Source of the DNA: Cellulosimicrobium sp. ES-005
GTDB taxonomy: Bacteria > Actinomycetota > Actinomycetes > Actinomycetales > Cellulomonadaceae
NCBI RefSeq assembly: GCF_040448685.1
Contig: NZ_CP159290.1
Coordinates: 1,054,001 to 1,118,000, forward strand
DNA: 64,000 bases
Direction: 5' to 3'
Below, in pieces: positions 9,324-17,317 of this stretch. Numbering within the stretch: the stretch's first letter is position 1; every line of letters starts with the position of its first letter. Both the position numbers and the translations under genes were made by a program. Below the pieces are notes generated by a model that was not told the origin of the DNA, made no database searches, and saw nothing but the letters and a program-made list of their open reading frames with translations.

Positions 9324-9887
9324 GTGGCCGACCTGCTCCTCGCCGCGGTCGTCCTGCGCCGTCCCGAGCACGCGCTCGCCGCGCAGGTGCTGAGTCTCGC
9401 GCTCGCCGGCCTCGTCCGGGTGGAGCCGACGGCGGCCGGCTCGCCTCCCGTGCTCGTCCTCCTCGACGCATCGCCCGCGTCCGAGCGCGAGCGCCTCGCA
9501 CTGACCGCGCTGCTGGGCGACGACGCCCGTGCAGGCGCGCGCGTCGCGCTCGACCCCCGGGACGACGCCCTCCGCGACCGCGTGCACGCCGCGTCGCGCC
9601 GCGTCGTTCAGGGCGCGCGTCGCGACGGCTACCTCGAGCCCGGCCGGGCGCGTCGCCTCACGGAGAAGGGCGAGGCCGTGCGGGCCGAGCTCGTGGCGCT
9701 GGAGGACGCGGTCGAGCGAGAGGTCGCGGACGCCCGGGCGCGCGACCACGCGCGCGAGCACGTCTCCTCCGGTGCGCTGCCGTGGGCGGTGCTGTTCGGG
9801 CACGAGCCCGGGTGGGTCCCGGTCGACCGCCGGACGGTCCGGTTCGACGTCGCCGCCGTGTGCGCCGCCGCGGACGCGCTGCGCTGA
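9324..9887 (+). CDS. Soluble protein resembling the cytoplasmic domain of DUF2207 proteins
   Basis: A 187-residue protein with no signal peptide or membrane segment. The pattern LAAQVLSLALAGLVRVE, a central helical region and the C-terminal SGALPWAVLFGHEPGWV resemble the cytoplasmic part of DUF2207 membrane proteins, which ends with a similar LPYAVALGVEKRW-like motif. The membrane and extracellular parts of that family are absent here. GTG at 9324 follows a TATCGT box (9311-9316) by 7 bases, so the mRNA may be leaderless. The gene converges with the CYTH gene 36 bases away. Function is unknown; the DUF2207 assignment is from memory of motif shape and is tentative. Confidence 0.7.
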   Translation: MADLLLAAVVLRRPEHALAAQVLSLALAGLVRVEPTAAGSPPVLVLLDASPASERERLALTALLGDDARAGARVALDPRDDALRDRVHAASRRVVQGARRDGYLEPGRARRLTEKGEAVRAELVALEDAVEREVADARARDHAREHVSSGALPWAVLFGHEPGWVPVDRRTVRFDVAAVCAAADALR

Positions 9888-9904
9888 CCGGGGTGCCGGC
9901 GGGC

Positions 9905-9924
9905 GCCACGCGCAGCGCGGTGGC
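9905..9924. terminator. Hairpin between two convergent genes
   Basis: Arms GCCAC (9905-9909) and GTGGC (9920-9924), extended by inner GCGC/GCGC pairing, fill the short gap between the DUF2207-like gene and the convergent CYTH gene. This may serve both strands. Confidence 0.4.
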
Positions 9925-10556
9925 TACGGGCCGGAGAGCCGCTCGTTGCGGCCGAAGTCCTGGAGGAACCGGGGACCGGCCGCCGCGAGCTCGGCCTCGA
10001 AGTCGTCGCGCCACGCGCCGTAGGGCCGGCTCGCGAGGGCGTCGTTGGAGAACCGGGGGTCGTCCGTGAGCTCGGTGACGCAGAACGCGGGGATCTGCAG
10101 GTCCGTCACGGGTCCGGTCCGCTCGCACTCCGCGACGACGAGCGGGTGGTTCGCCCCGCCGAACACGTCGACCACCCAGCCGTCCGCCCCGACCCAGACC
10201 GAGTACCGCGTCTTGACGACGCGTGCGCCGCCACGGCGGATCATCTGCACGCCCACCGCGACGTCGACCTCACGCTCCGCCTCGTAGCGCGTGCCGCCCG
10301 CCATCGGACCCTTGACGGTGAGGGTGCACAGGTCGACCGCGGGCGCGTAGCGGTCCAGGAGGTGCACGGGGTCCGTCGCCGGGTCCATCGTCGCGTCCAC
10401 GGTCGGGACCTTGGCGCGCAGCCGCAGCGCGTAGCCCTCGTCGGCGAGGTAGTAGCTCTGCACGATGAGCGCCGGTGCGTCGCGCAGGTCCTCGGGCAGG
10501 TCGCGCACGAGGAACCGGCGCTCGAACTCGAAGTCCCCGTAGCCGCCGTCGGTCAT
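9924..10556 (-). CDS. CYTH domain protein
   Basis: A 210-residue cytoplasmic protein of the CYTH (triphosphate tunnel metalloenzyme) superfamily, which act on inorganic or organic triphosphates or, in the CyaB branch, make cAMP. The N-terminal signature is FEFERRFLV, where the usual ExExK motif reads ExExR (EFERR). Further tunnel strands are visible as QSYYLADEGYALRLRAK, LTVKGPMAGGTRYEAERE and KTRYSVWVGADGWVVDVF, with alternating charged residues. The second acidic strand near the C-terminus (PLVVAECE) is typical. The true substrate is not predictable from the sequence. The gene stands alone beside the tRNA gene. ATG at 10556 is the only sensible start. Confidence 0.85.
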   Translation of the reverse strand: MTDGGYGDFEFERRFLVRDLPEDLRDAPALIVQSYYLADEGYALRLRAKVPTVDATMDPATDPVHLLDRYAPAVDLCTLTVKGPMAGGTRYEAEREVDVAVGVQMIRRGGARVVKTRYSVWVGADGWVVDVFGGANHPLVVAECERTGPVTDLQIPAFCVTELTDDPRFSNDALASRPYGAWRDDFEAELAAAGPRFLQDFGRNERLSGP

Positions 10557-10664
10557 GGCCCCACCGTAGCGGGCGCGCGGGACGGGGCGCGGGAGCAGCC
10601 GGGCCCGGAGACGACGCGAGCCCGGCCGCCGGAGGCGGGCCAGGCTCGTCAGAGCGGAGCGCGG

Positions 10665-10737
10665 TGCCCTCGATAGGATTCGAACCTACGACCTTCTGCT
10701 CCGGAGGCAGACGCTCTATCCACTGAGCTACGAGGGC
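10665..10737 (-). tRNA. tRNA-Arg (anticodon CCG)
   Basis: A complete 73-base cloverleaf on the minus strand. The acceptor stem is GCCCTCG/CGAGGGC, the D-arm region reads TAGCTCAGTGGATAGAGC, and the anticodon loop CTCCGGA gives CCG, reading CGG codons. The T-arm has GGTTCGAATCC and the discriminator base is A. CCA is not encoded. It lies 150 bases from argS and points away from it, the arrangement I recall next to mycobacterial argS. Confidence 0.95.
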
Positions 10738-10875
10738 GAGCGCCGACGGTGTCCGCCGACGCGATGCACGAGACTACCAGCACGTCCGGGGTGCGTGCGC
10801 CCGTCGGCGTCCGGTGGTCGGGACGCCCCGCGGGCCTCGCGCGAAATGCCGCGACGGAGGGTGCTCGTGCCTCGG

Positions 10876-10881
10876 TAGAAT
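10876..10881 (+). promoter_or_regulatory. -10 element of argS, leaderless start
   Basis: TAGAAT ends 6 bases before the argS GTG at 10888, so transcription probably begins at the start codon itself. No Shine-Dalgarno sequence is visible, consistent with leaderless translation, which is common in actinobacteria. No convincing -35 was found. Confidence 0.5.
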
Positions 10882-10887
10882 CGCCCG

Positions 10888-12573
10888 GTGACCCCCGACG
10901 AGCTCTCCGAAGCGCTGAGCGCTGCCCTGGCCGCCGCCGTCGCCGACGGCACCCTCGCCCTGGACCCGACCGCGGTCCCCGAGCGCGTCCACGTGGAGCG
11001 ACCCCGCCAGCGCGAGCACGGCGACTGGGCCACGAACGTCGCGCTGCAGCTCGCCAAGAAGGCGGGCACGACGCCGCGCGCCCTCGCCGAGGACCTCGCG
11101 ACGCGGCTCGCCGCGACCCCGGGCGTCAAGGCCGTGGACGTCGCCGGCCCGGGCTTCCTCAACATCACGCTCGACGCGGCCGCCGCGGGCGAGCTCGCGC
11201 GCACGATCGTCGACGCGGGCCCGGCCTACGGGCGCAACGACTCGAAGGCGGGCACGAAGGTCAACCTCGAGTTCGTCTCGGCCAACCCGACCGGCCCCAT
11301 CCACATCGGTGGCGTCCGCTGGGCCGCCGTCGGCGACTCGCTCGCGCGCGTGCTCGAGGCGAGCGGCGCGGACGTGACGCGCGAGTACTACTTCAACGAC
11401 CACGGCGCGCAGATCGACAGGTTCGCCCGCTCGCTCCTCGCGCGCGCCCGCGGCCTGGAGGCGCCCGAGGACGGGTACGGCGGCGAGTACATCACCGAGA
11501 TCGCGGAGGCGGTGATCGCCGACGCGCTCGCCGCGGGCGACCCCGACCCGCGCACGCTCCCGGACGCCGAGGCGCAGGAGGTCTTCCGGTCGCGGGGCGT
11601 CGAGCGCATGTTCGGCGAGATCAAGGCGTCGCTGCACGACTTCGGCGTCGACTTCGACGTGTACTTCCACGAGGACTCGCTGCACGAGTCGGGCGCGGTG
11701 GAGCGGGCCGTCGAGCGCCTGCGCGCGTCGGGCCACATGTTCGAGCAGGACGGCGCGACCTGGCTGCGCACGACCGACTTCGGCGACGACAAGGACCGCG
11801 TCGTCATCAAGTCGGACGGCGACGCCGCGTACATCGCGGGCGACATCGCCTACTACCTCGACAAGCGCGAGCGCGGCTTCGACGAGGTCATCATCATGCT
11901 CGGCGCCGACCACCACGGGTACGTCGGCCGCATGATGGCGGTCTGCGCGGCGTTCGGCGACACCCCGGGGAAGAACCTCCAGCTCCTCATCGGGCAGATG
12001 GTCAACCTCGTCAAGGACGGCCAGCCCGTGCGCATGTCCAAGCGCGCCGGGACCGTCGTGACGCTCGAGGACCTCGTGGACGCCGTCGGCGTCGACGCGG
12101 CGCGGTACTCGCTCGCGCGCTCGTCGACGGACCAGAACATCGACCTCGACCTCGACCTGCTCGCGCGGGCGACGAACGAGAACCCGGTCTACTACGTGCA
12201 GTACGCGCACTCGCGCACGGCAGCGGTGGACCGCAACGCGGCCGACCGCGGCGTCGCGCGCGCCGACAGCTTCGAGCCCGCGCTGCTCGACCACCCGAGC
12301 GAGGCCGCGCTCATCGGTCGCCTGACGGAGTTCCCGCGCATCGTGGCCCAGGCGGCGGAGCTGCGCGAGCCGCACCGCGTCGCGCGCTACCTCGAGGCGC
12401 TCGCCGGCGACTACCACACGTGGTACCAGCAGAAGTCGCAGCGCGTCCTGCCCTACCCCGACGAGGAGGTCACGGACACGCACCGCACGCGCCTGTGGCT
12501 CAACGACGCGGTGCGCCAGGTGCTCGCCAACGGCCTCGGCCTGCTCGGCGTCTCCGCGCCGGAGCGCATGTGA
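10888..12573 (+). CDS. argS: Arginyl-tRNA synthetase
   Basis: Class I synthetase of 561 residues that charges tRNA-Arg. It shows the N-terminal Add-1 domain with [17 protein letters not shown], the HIGH-like motif in [11 protein letters not shown], the motif VRMSKRAG in place of KMSKS, and the C-terminal DALR anticodon-binding region ([17 protein letters not shown]). The length is normal for bacterial ArgRS. GTG at 10888 immediately follows the -10 box. Its stop overlaps the lysA start by 4 bases, giving the conserved actinobacterial argS-lysA pair. Confidence 0.98.
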   Translation: MTPDELSEALSAALAAAVADGTLALDPTAVPERVHVERPRQREHGDWATNVALQLAKKAGTTPRALAEDLATRLAATPGVKAVDVAGPGFLNITLDAAAAGELARTIVDAGPAYGRNDSKAGTKVNLEFVSANPTGPIHIGGVRWAAVGDSLARVLEASGADVTREYYFNDHGAQIDRFARSLLARARGLEAPEDGYGGEYITEIAEAVIADALAAGDPDPRTLPDAEAQEVFRSRGVERMFGEIKASLHDFGVDFDVYFHEDSLHESGAVERAVERLRASGHMFEQDGATWLRTTDFGDDKDRVVIKSDGDAAYIAGDIAYYLDKRERGFDEVIIMLGADHHGYVGRMMAVCAAFGDTPGKNLQLLIGQMVNLVKDGQPVRMSKRAGTVVTLEDLVDAVGVDAARYSLARSSTDQNIDLDLDLLARATNENPVYYVQYAHSRTAAVDRNAADRGVARADSFEPALLDHPSEAALIGRLTEFPRIVAQAAELREPHRVARYLEALAGDYHTWYQQKSQRVLPYPDEEVTDTHRTRLWLNDAVRQVLANGLGLLGVSAPERM

Positions 12574-13958
12574 GCACCGGTCTGCCGGGGTACCCCGGCG
12601 AGCCGTGGTCGCGGGGCGTGCGCCGCGGCGAGGACGGGGTGGTGGAGGTCGCGGGCGTCGGCGTCCACGACCTCGCGGCCGAGCACGGCACGCCCGCGTA
12701 CGTGCTCGACGAGGCGGACTTCCGCACGCGCGCCCGGGCGTACCGCACGGCGTTCGAGGCGGCGTTCCGCGCCGTCGGGTCGGACGTCGACGTGTACTAC
12801 GCGGGCAAGGCCCTGCTCACGGTGGCCATCGCGCGCTGGGCGCGCGAGGAGGGACTGCGCGTCGACACCGCGAGCGGGGGAGAGCTCGCCGTCGCGCTGC
12901 GCGCGGGCGTCCCCGGCCCGGAGATCGGGCTGCACGGCAACAACAAGTCCGACGCCGAGATCGGCCGGGCGCTCGACGAGGGCGTGGGCCGGATCATCGT
13001 CGACTCGCTCGTCGAGGTCGAGCGGGTCGCGCGCCTCGCGGGGGAGCGCGGCGTCGTCGCGCCCGTCATGGTGCGCGTGACGACCGGCGTCCACGCGGGC
13101 GGGCACGAGTACATCTCGACCGCGCACGAGGACCAGAAGTTCGGCCTGTCGATCGCGGCGCCCCGCGGCGCGGACGGCGGCCCGGCCGGCGACTCGCCGG
13201 CCATGGTCGCGCTGCTCGACGTCGTCGCCCGGCCCGAGCTGCACCTGCTCGGGATCCACTCGCACATCGGCTCGCAGATCCTCGACCCCTCGGGCTTCGA
13301 GGTCGCCGCGCGCGCGGTGCTGGAGCTGCGGGCGCGGCTCGCGGACCGCTCGGGCGTGCTCGTCGACGAGGTCGACATCGGCGGGGGCTACGGCATCGCC
13401 TACCTCCCCGGCGAGGTCGCGCTCGACCCCGAGCGTGTGGCGAAGGACGTCGCCGCCGCCGTCGACGCGGTGGCCGCGGAGCTCGGCACGCCGCTGCCGC
13501 GGTTCTCGATCGAGCCCGGTCGTGCGATCGTCGGGCCGGCCGGCCTCACGCTCTACACCGTGGGCACGGTCAAGCCCGTGACGCTCGACGACGGCCGCGT
13601 GCGCACGTACGTGTCGGTCGACGGCGGCATGAGCGACAACATCCGCCCGGCGCTCTACGCGGCGCAGTACCACGCGGAGATCGTCGGCCGGGCGTCGGAC
13701 GCGGAGCCGGTGCTCGCGCGCGTCGTCGGCAAGCACTGCGAGAGCGGCGACATCGTCGTCCACGAGGTGCATCTCCCGGTCGACGTGCGTGCGGGGGACC
13801 TCCTCGCCGTCCCGGCGACGGGCGCCTACGGCCGGTCGATGGCGTCGAACTACAACCTGCTGACGCGCCCGCCCGTCGTCGCGGTGCGCGACGGCGCGAG
13901 CCGGGTGCTCGTGCGCCGCGAGACCGTCGACGACCTCCTCGCGCTCGACGAGGGCTGA
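12570..13958 (+). CDS. lysA: Diaminopimelate decarboxylase
   Basis: PLP-dependent decarboxylase of 462 residues that converts meso-diaminopimelate to lysine, the last step of lysine biosynthesis. The alanine-racemase-fold barrel carries the PLP lysine in [10 protein letters not shown] (Lys80). [20 protein letters not shown] and [11 protein letters not shown] are the family phosphate and substrate motifs. The C-terminal domain has KHCESGDI, with the active-site Cys donated across the dimer, and the late Tyr in [15 protein letters not shown] at 12570 overlaps the argS stop. A strong hairpin follows. Confidence 0.98.
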   Translation: MSTGLPGYPGEPWSRGVRRGEDGVVEVAGVGVHDLAAEHGTPAYVLDEADFRTRARAYRTAFEAAFRAVGSDVDVYYAGKALLTVAIARWAREEGLRVDTASGGELAVALRAGVPGPEIGLHGNNKSDAEIGRALDEGVGRIIVDSLVEVERVARLAGERGVVAPVMVRVTTGVHAGGHEYISTAHEDQKFGLSIAAPRGADGGPAGDSPAMVALLDVVARPELHLLGIHSHIGSQILDPSGFEVAARAVLELRARLADRSGVLVDEVDIGGGYGIAYLPGEVALDPERVAKDVAAAVDAVAAELGTPLPRFSIEPGRAIVGPAGLTLYTVGTVKPVTLDDGRVRTYVSVDGGMSDNIRPALYAAQYHAEIVGRASDAEPVLARVVGKHCESGDIVVHEVHLPVDVRAGDLLAVPATGAYGRSMASNYNLLTRPPVVAVRDGASRVLVRRETVDDLLALDEG

Positions 13959-13979
13959 CCCGCCCCGAACGCACCTCGT

Positions 13980-14017
13980 GCGACGGCCCGTGACCTGCCA
14001 AGGTCACGGGCCGTCGC
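13980..14017 (+). terminator. Strong terminator hairpin after lysA
   Basis: A perfect stem of at least 15 bp (13982-13996 with 14001-14015; outer arm starts GACGGCCCG) closes a GCCA loop. Two more G-C pairs extend it to 13980-14017. It separates the argS-lysA operon from the haem island. No long T-tract is present, as usual in high-GC genomes. Confidence 0.8.
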
Positions 14018-14095
14018 CGTGCGTGGGCGCGGTCCGAGCGACGCGGGCGCGGCCCGGGGTGACGGGTGCCACAGTTCTGGCGCTCTGTCAGATAC

Positions 14096-14124
14096 TTGTC
14101 AGGTTAGCCTTCACTAAATAAGGT
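14096..14124 (+). promoter_or_regulatory. Promoter of hmuT overlapped by an IdeR/DtxR iron box
   Basis: TTGTCA (14096-14101), a 17-base spacer and TAAGGT (14119-14124) form a good promoter. The spacer is almost filled by TCAGGTTAGCCTTCACTAA (14099-14117), which matches the 19-bp DtxR/IdeR consensus TTAGGTTAGCCTAACCTAA at 15 positions. Iron-loaded IdeR bound here would block RNA polymerase, so the haem genes should be induced by iron starvation. Site identity is by comparison with the known consensus. Confidence 0.8.
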
Positions 14125-14196
14125 AAGGCACGGCTTACTTCAGATCGTCCGCGTGCGCACCCCCGGTGGAGCGCGCCGAACCGGAGCACCGCACCC

Positions 14197-15357
14197 ATGC
14201 CTCAGGACCCTCCCCGTCCGACCCGCACCGCCCCGTCCTCACGCCCCGCCCGTCGCAGCGCCCGCCCCGTCCCGGTGGTCGTCCTCGGTGCGGTGCTCGC
14301 CGTCCTGACCGCCTGCTCCCTGACCGGCGCGGCCGGCAACGGTGCCGCCGCCGGGGCCGTCGACACCACGCCGCTCACCGAGCTCGACGCTCTGGACGAC
14401 CCCCGGTCGTACGTGGGGGAGTCGACCGCGGTCCTCGCGGACGCTGCGGTCGATCCCGTCGCGGACGACCCGCAGCCGACGCTGCCCGCCACGGTGACCG
14501 ACACGCAGGGCACCGAGGTCACCGTCACCGACACGAGCCGCATCCTCGCGCTCGACCTCTACGGCTCCACGTCGCGCGTCGTGTTCGAGCTCGGCCTGGG
14601 GGACAACGTCGTCGGGCGCGACCTGTCGTCAGGGTTCGAGGAGATCGCCGACGAGCCGCTCGTCACGACGAACGGGCACGAGCTGAGCGGCGAGGCGATC
14701 CTCGAGCTCGCCCCGACGGTGATCATCACCGACACGACGCTCGGGCCGTGGGACGTGGTCCTCCAGATGCGCGACGCGGGGATCCCCGTCGTCGTCGTGG
14801 ACTCGCACCGGAACCTGGACAACGTCGGCACGCTGATTCAGCAGGTCGCCGACGCGCTGGGCGTCCCCGAGGAGGGCGCGGTGCTCGCGGAGCGCACGCA
14901 GGCCGAGATCGACGCGAAGCTCACGGAGATCGCGGCGCTCGTCCCGCAGGACCCGGCGGACCGCCTGCGCATCGCGTTCCTCTACGTGCGTGGTCAGGCC
15001 GGGGTGTACTACCTGTTCGGCTCCGGCTCCGGCGCGGACTCGCTCGTCAGCGCCCTGGGCGGGGTCGACGTCGCGACCGAGATCGGCTGGGACGGGATGC
15101 GACCGGTCAACGACGAGGGCCTCGTCGCGATGCAGCCGGACCTCCTCCTCATGATGACGAAGGGCCTCGAGTCCGTCGACGGCGTGGACGGCCTGCTCGA
15201 GCAGCTCCCGGCGATCGCCCAGACGCCCGCGGGCCAGCACCGACGCATCGTCGACATGGCGGACACCGAGATCCTCAGCTACGGCCCGAACACCGCGGGC
15301 GTGCTCGACGCCCTCGCCCGCGCGATCTACGCCCCGGCGCCCGGGGGCGCCTCGTGA
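14197..15357 (+). CDS. hmuT: Haem ABC transporter substrate-binding lipoprotein HmuT
   Basis: Surface lipoprotein of 386 residues that receives haem from cell-wall proteins and delivers it to HmuUV. A twin basic N-terminus and hydrophobic stretch end in the lipobox LTAC (Cys40). An acidic linker precedes the two-lobe TroA-type fold. NGHELSGEAILELAPTVI contains His161, and FLYVRGQAG contains a Tyr near 263; corynebacterial HmuT uses one His and one Tyr for haem, so these are plausible ligands. It is first in the operon, directly behind the iron box, and overlaps hmuU by 4 bases. Confidence 0.93.
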   Translation: MPQDPPRPTRTAPSSRPARRSARPVPVVVLGAVLAVLTACSLTGAAGNGAAAGAVDTTPLTELDALDDPRSYVGESTAVLADAAVDPVADDPQPTLPATVTDTQGTEVTVTDTSRILALDLYGSTSRVVFELGLGDNVVGRDLSSGFEEIADEPLVTTNGHELSGEAILELAPTVIITDTTLGPWDVVLQMRDAGIPVVVVDSHRNLDNVGTLIQQVADALGVPEEGAVLAERTQAEIDAKLTEIAALVPQDPADRLRIAFLYVRGQAGVYYLFGSGSGADSLVSALGGVDVATEIGWDGMRPVNDEGLVAMQPDLLLMMTKGLESVDGVDGLLEQLPAIAQTPAGQHRRIVDMADTEILSYGPNTAGVLDALARAIYAPAPGGAS

Positions 15358-16499
15358 CGACGACGCACGTCCCGCGGGACGCGACCACCGCCGCCGACAC
15401 CACCACCGATACGGCCGTCGCGACGCTGCGGGACCTCGACGGACCGGTCGCGCTCCCGCCGGCCCGGCCCGCGCGCGTGACCGCGCTCTTCGTCGCCCTC
15501 GCCCTCCTGCTCGTCGTCCTCGGGCTGGTCTCCGCCGGGATCGGGCAGCTCCACGTGCCGCCGTTCGAGGTGCTCGGATCGGTCCTGCACCGGCTCGGGC
15601 TCGACGTCGGGCCGATGCCCTCGCACCCCAACGGTGACGCGGCGCTGTGGACCATCCGGTTCCCGCGTGTCGTCATGGCGATGACGGTGGGCGCGGCGCT
15701 CGCGACCGCGGGCGCCGTCATGCAGGGCGTGTTCGGCAACCCGCTCGCCGAGCCGGGGGTCGTGGGGGTCTCGGCGGGGGCCGCCGTCGCCGCGTGCTCG
15801 ACGATCGTCTTCGGCATCACCGTGCTCGGCCCGTGGACCATCGCGGTCGCCGCGTTCGTCGGCGGGCTGCTCACGACGCTCCTCGTCTACGCGCTCGCGC
15901 GGTCCCAGGGCCGCACCGAGGTCGTCACGCTCGTCCTCACGGGCGTCGCGGTCAACGCCGTGTGCGGCGCGGGCCTGGCTTTCCTCACGTTCCTCGGCGA
16001 CACGCAGGCGCGCGAGCAGATCGTCTTCTGGCAGCTCGGCAGCCTCAACGGCACCCGGTGGCCGTACGTCGCGATCGTCCTGCCGCTCGTGCTCGTCGGG
16101 ATCGGCGTGGCCGTCGTGCTCGCGCGCCGGCTCGACCTGCTCTCGCTCGGCGAGCGCGCCGCGCGCCACCTCGGGGTCGACGTCGAGCGGCTGCGGATCG
16201 TGTGCATCGTCGCGGTCGCGCTGCTCACGGGCGCGGCGGTCGCGTTCTGCGGGATCATCGCGTTCGTCGGGCTCGTCGTGCCGCACCTCGTGCGCATGGT
16301 CGTGGGGCCGGGGCACCGCGTGCTGGTCCCCGCGAGCGCGCTCGGCGGCGCGGTGCTGCTCACCGGCGCCGACCTGGTCGCCCGCACCGCGGTGCCGTAC
16401 GCGGACCTGCCGCTCGGCATGCTCACCGCGCTCGTCGGCGGGCCGTTCTTCTTCTGGCTCCTGCGCCGCACGCGCCGTACGGCGGGGGGCTGGGCATGA
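15354..16499 (+). CDS. hmuU: Haem ABC transporter permease HmuU
   Basis: FecCD/BtuC-type permease of 381 residues, with a cytoplasmic N-terminus of about 40 residues and roughly ten hydrophobic helices. Family motifs include WTIRFPRVVMAMTVGAALA, GNPLAEPGVVGVSAGAA and the ATPase-contact region CGIIAFVGLVVPHLVRM. It forms the membrane channel for haem together with HmuV. GTG at 15354 overlaps the hmuT stop, and its own stop overlaps the hmuV ATG, so the three genes are tightly coupled. Confidence 0.93.
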   Translation: MTTTHVPRDATTAADTTTDTAVATLRDLDGPVALPPARPARVTALFVALALLLVVLGLVSAGIGQLHVPPFEVLGSVLHRLGLDVGPMPSHPNGDAALWTIRFPRVVMAMTVGAALATAGAVMQGVFGNPLAEPGVVGVSAGAAVAACSTIVFGITVLGPWTIAVAAFVGGLLTTLLVYALARSQGRTEVVTLVLTGVAVNAVCGAGLAFLTFLGDTQAREQIVFWQLGSLNGTRWPYVAIVLPLVLVGIGVAVVLARRLDLLSLGERAARHLGVDVERLRIVCIVAVALLTGAAVAFCGIIAFVGLVVPHLVRMVVGPGHRVLVPASALGGAVLLTGADLVARTAVPYADLPLGMLTALVGGPFFFWLLRRTRRTAGGWA

Positions 16500-17317
16500 C
16501 CGCGACCGTGAACCCGCCCGTGCTGTCCGCCCGGGGCGTCGGCGTGCGGATCGAGGGCGCGACGATCCTCGCGGACGTCGACCTCGACGCGCTCGCGGGC
16601 GAGGTGCTCGTGCTCGTCGGACCCAACGGCGCGGGAAAGTCGACCCTGCTGGGCGTCCTCGCGGGCGACACGGCGCCGACGAGCGGGACCGTCGCGTGGG
16701 AGGGCGAGCCCCTCGCCGCGGTCGGCGTCGCCGAGCTCGCCCGACGTCGGGCGGTGCTCCTGCAGGAGACGCGCCTCAGCTTCCCGTTCCGCGTCGTCGA
16801 CGTCGTCCGCATGGGTCGCGCGCCGTGGCGGGGCACGGCGCGCGAGGAGCACGACGACGAGGCCGTGGCGCGCGCGCACGTCACCGCCGACGTCCTGCAC
16901 CTCGCCGCGCGCCGGTTCCCGAGCCTGTCGGGAGGGGAGAAGGCCCGCGCGTCGTTCGCGCGCGTCCTCGCCCAGGAGCCCCGGCTCCTGCTCCTCGACG
17001 AGCCGACCGCCGCCCTCGACATCCGCCACCAGGAGTACGTCCTCGCCCAGGCGCGCGAGCGTGCCGGGGTGGGCGACGCCGTCGTGGTCGTGCTGCACGA
17101 CCTCTCGCTCGCCGCCGCGTGGGCGGACCGCGTCGTCGTGCTCGACGGCGGTCGGGTCGCCGGCGTGGGGACGCCCGACGAGGTGCTCACGGACGACCTC
17201 CTGACCCGCGTCTACCGCCATCCCGTGCGCACGCTGCGCCACCCCGAGACCGGCGAGCTGCTCGTCCTCCCGGCCCGCACCGCCACCCTGCCGACCCCGG
17301 AGCCGTCCCTCCCATGA
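16496..17317 (+). CDS. hmuV: Haem ABC transporter ATP-binding protein HmuV
   Basis: ATPase of 273 residues that powers haem import. It has Walker A GPNGAGKST, a Q-loop (LLQETRLSF), the signature LSGGEKARASFARVL, Walker B RLLLLDEPTAALD, and the switch His in VVVVLHDLSLAAAW. The C-terminus carries VYRHPVRTLRHPETGE, a feature seen in haem-type HmuV proteins. ATG at 16496 overlaps the hmuU stop, and its stop overlaps the start of the next secreted protein by 4 bases. Confidence 0.95.
   Translation: MTATVNPPVLSARGVGVRIEGATILADVDLDALAGEVLVLVGPNGAGKSTLLGVLAGDTAPTSGTVAWEGEPLAAVGVAELARRRAVLLQETRLSFPFRVVDVVRMGRAPWRGTAREEHDDEAVARAHVTADVLHLAARRFPSLSGGEKARASFARVLAQEPRLLLLDEPTAALDIRHQEYVLAQARERAGVGDAVVVVLHDLSLAAAWADRVVVLDGGRVAGVGTPDEVLTDDLLTRVYRHPVRTLRHPETGELLVLPARTATLPTPEPSLP

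Noticed and set aside
14118-14138. Second IdeR box in the hmuT leader (AAGGTAAGG...CTTACTT)
   Set aside because: The match to the consensus is poor beyond the first half, so only one iron box is claimed.
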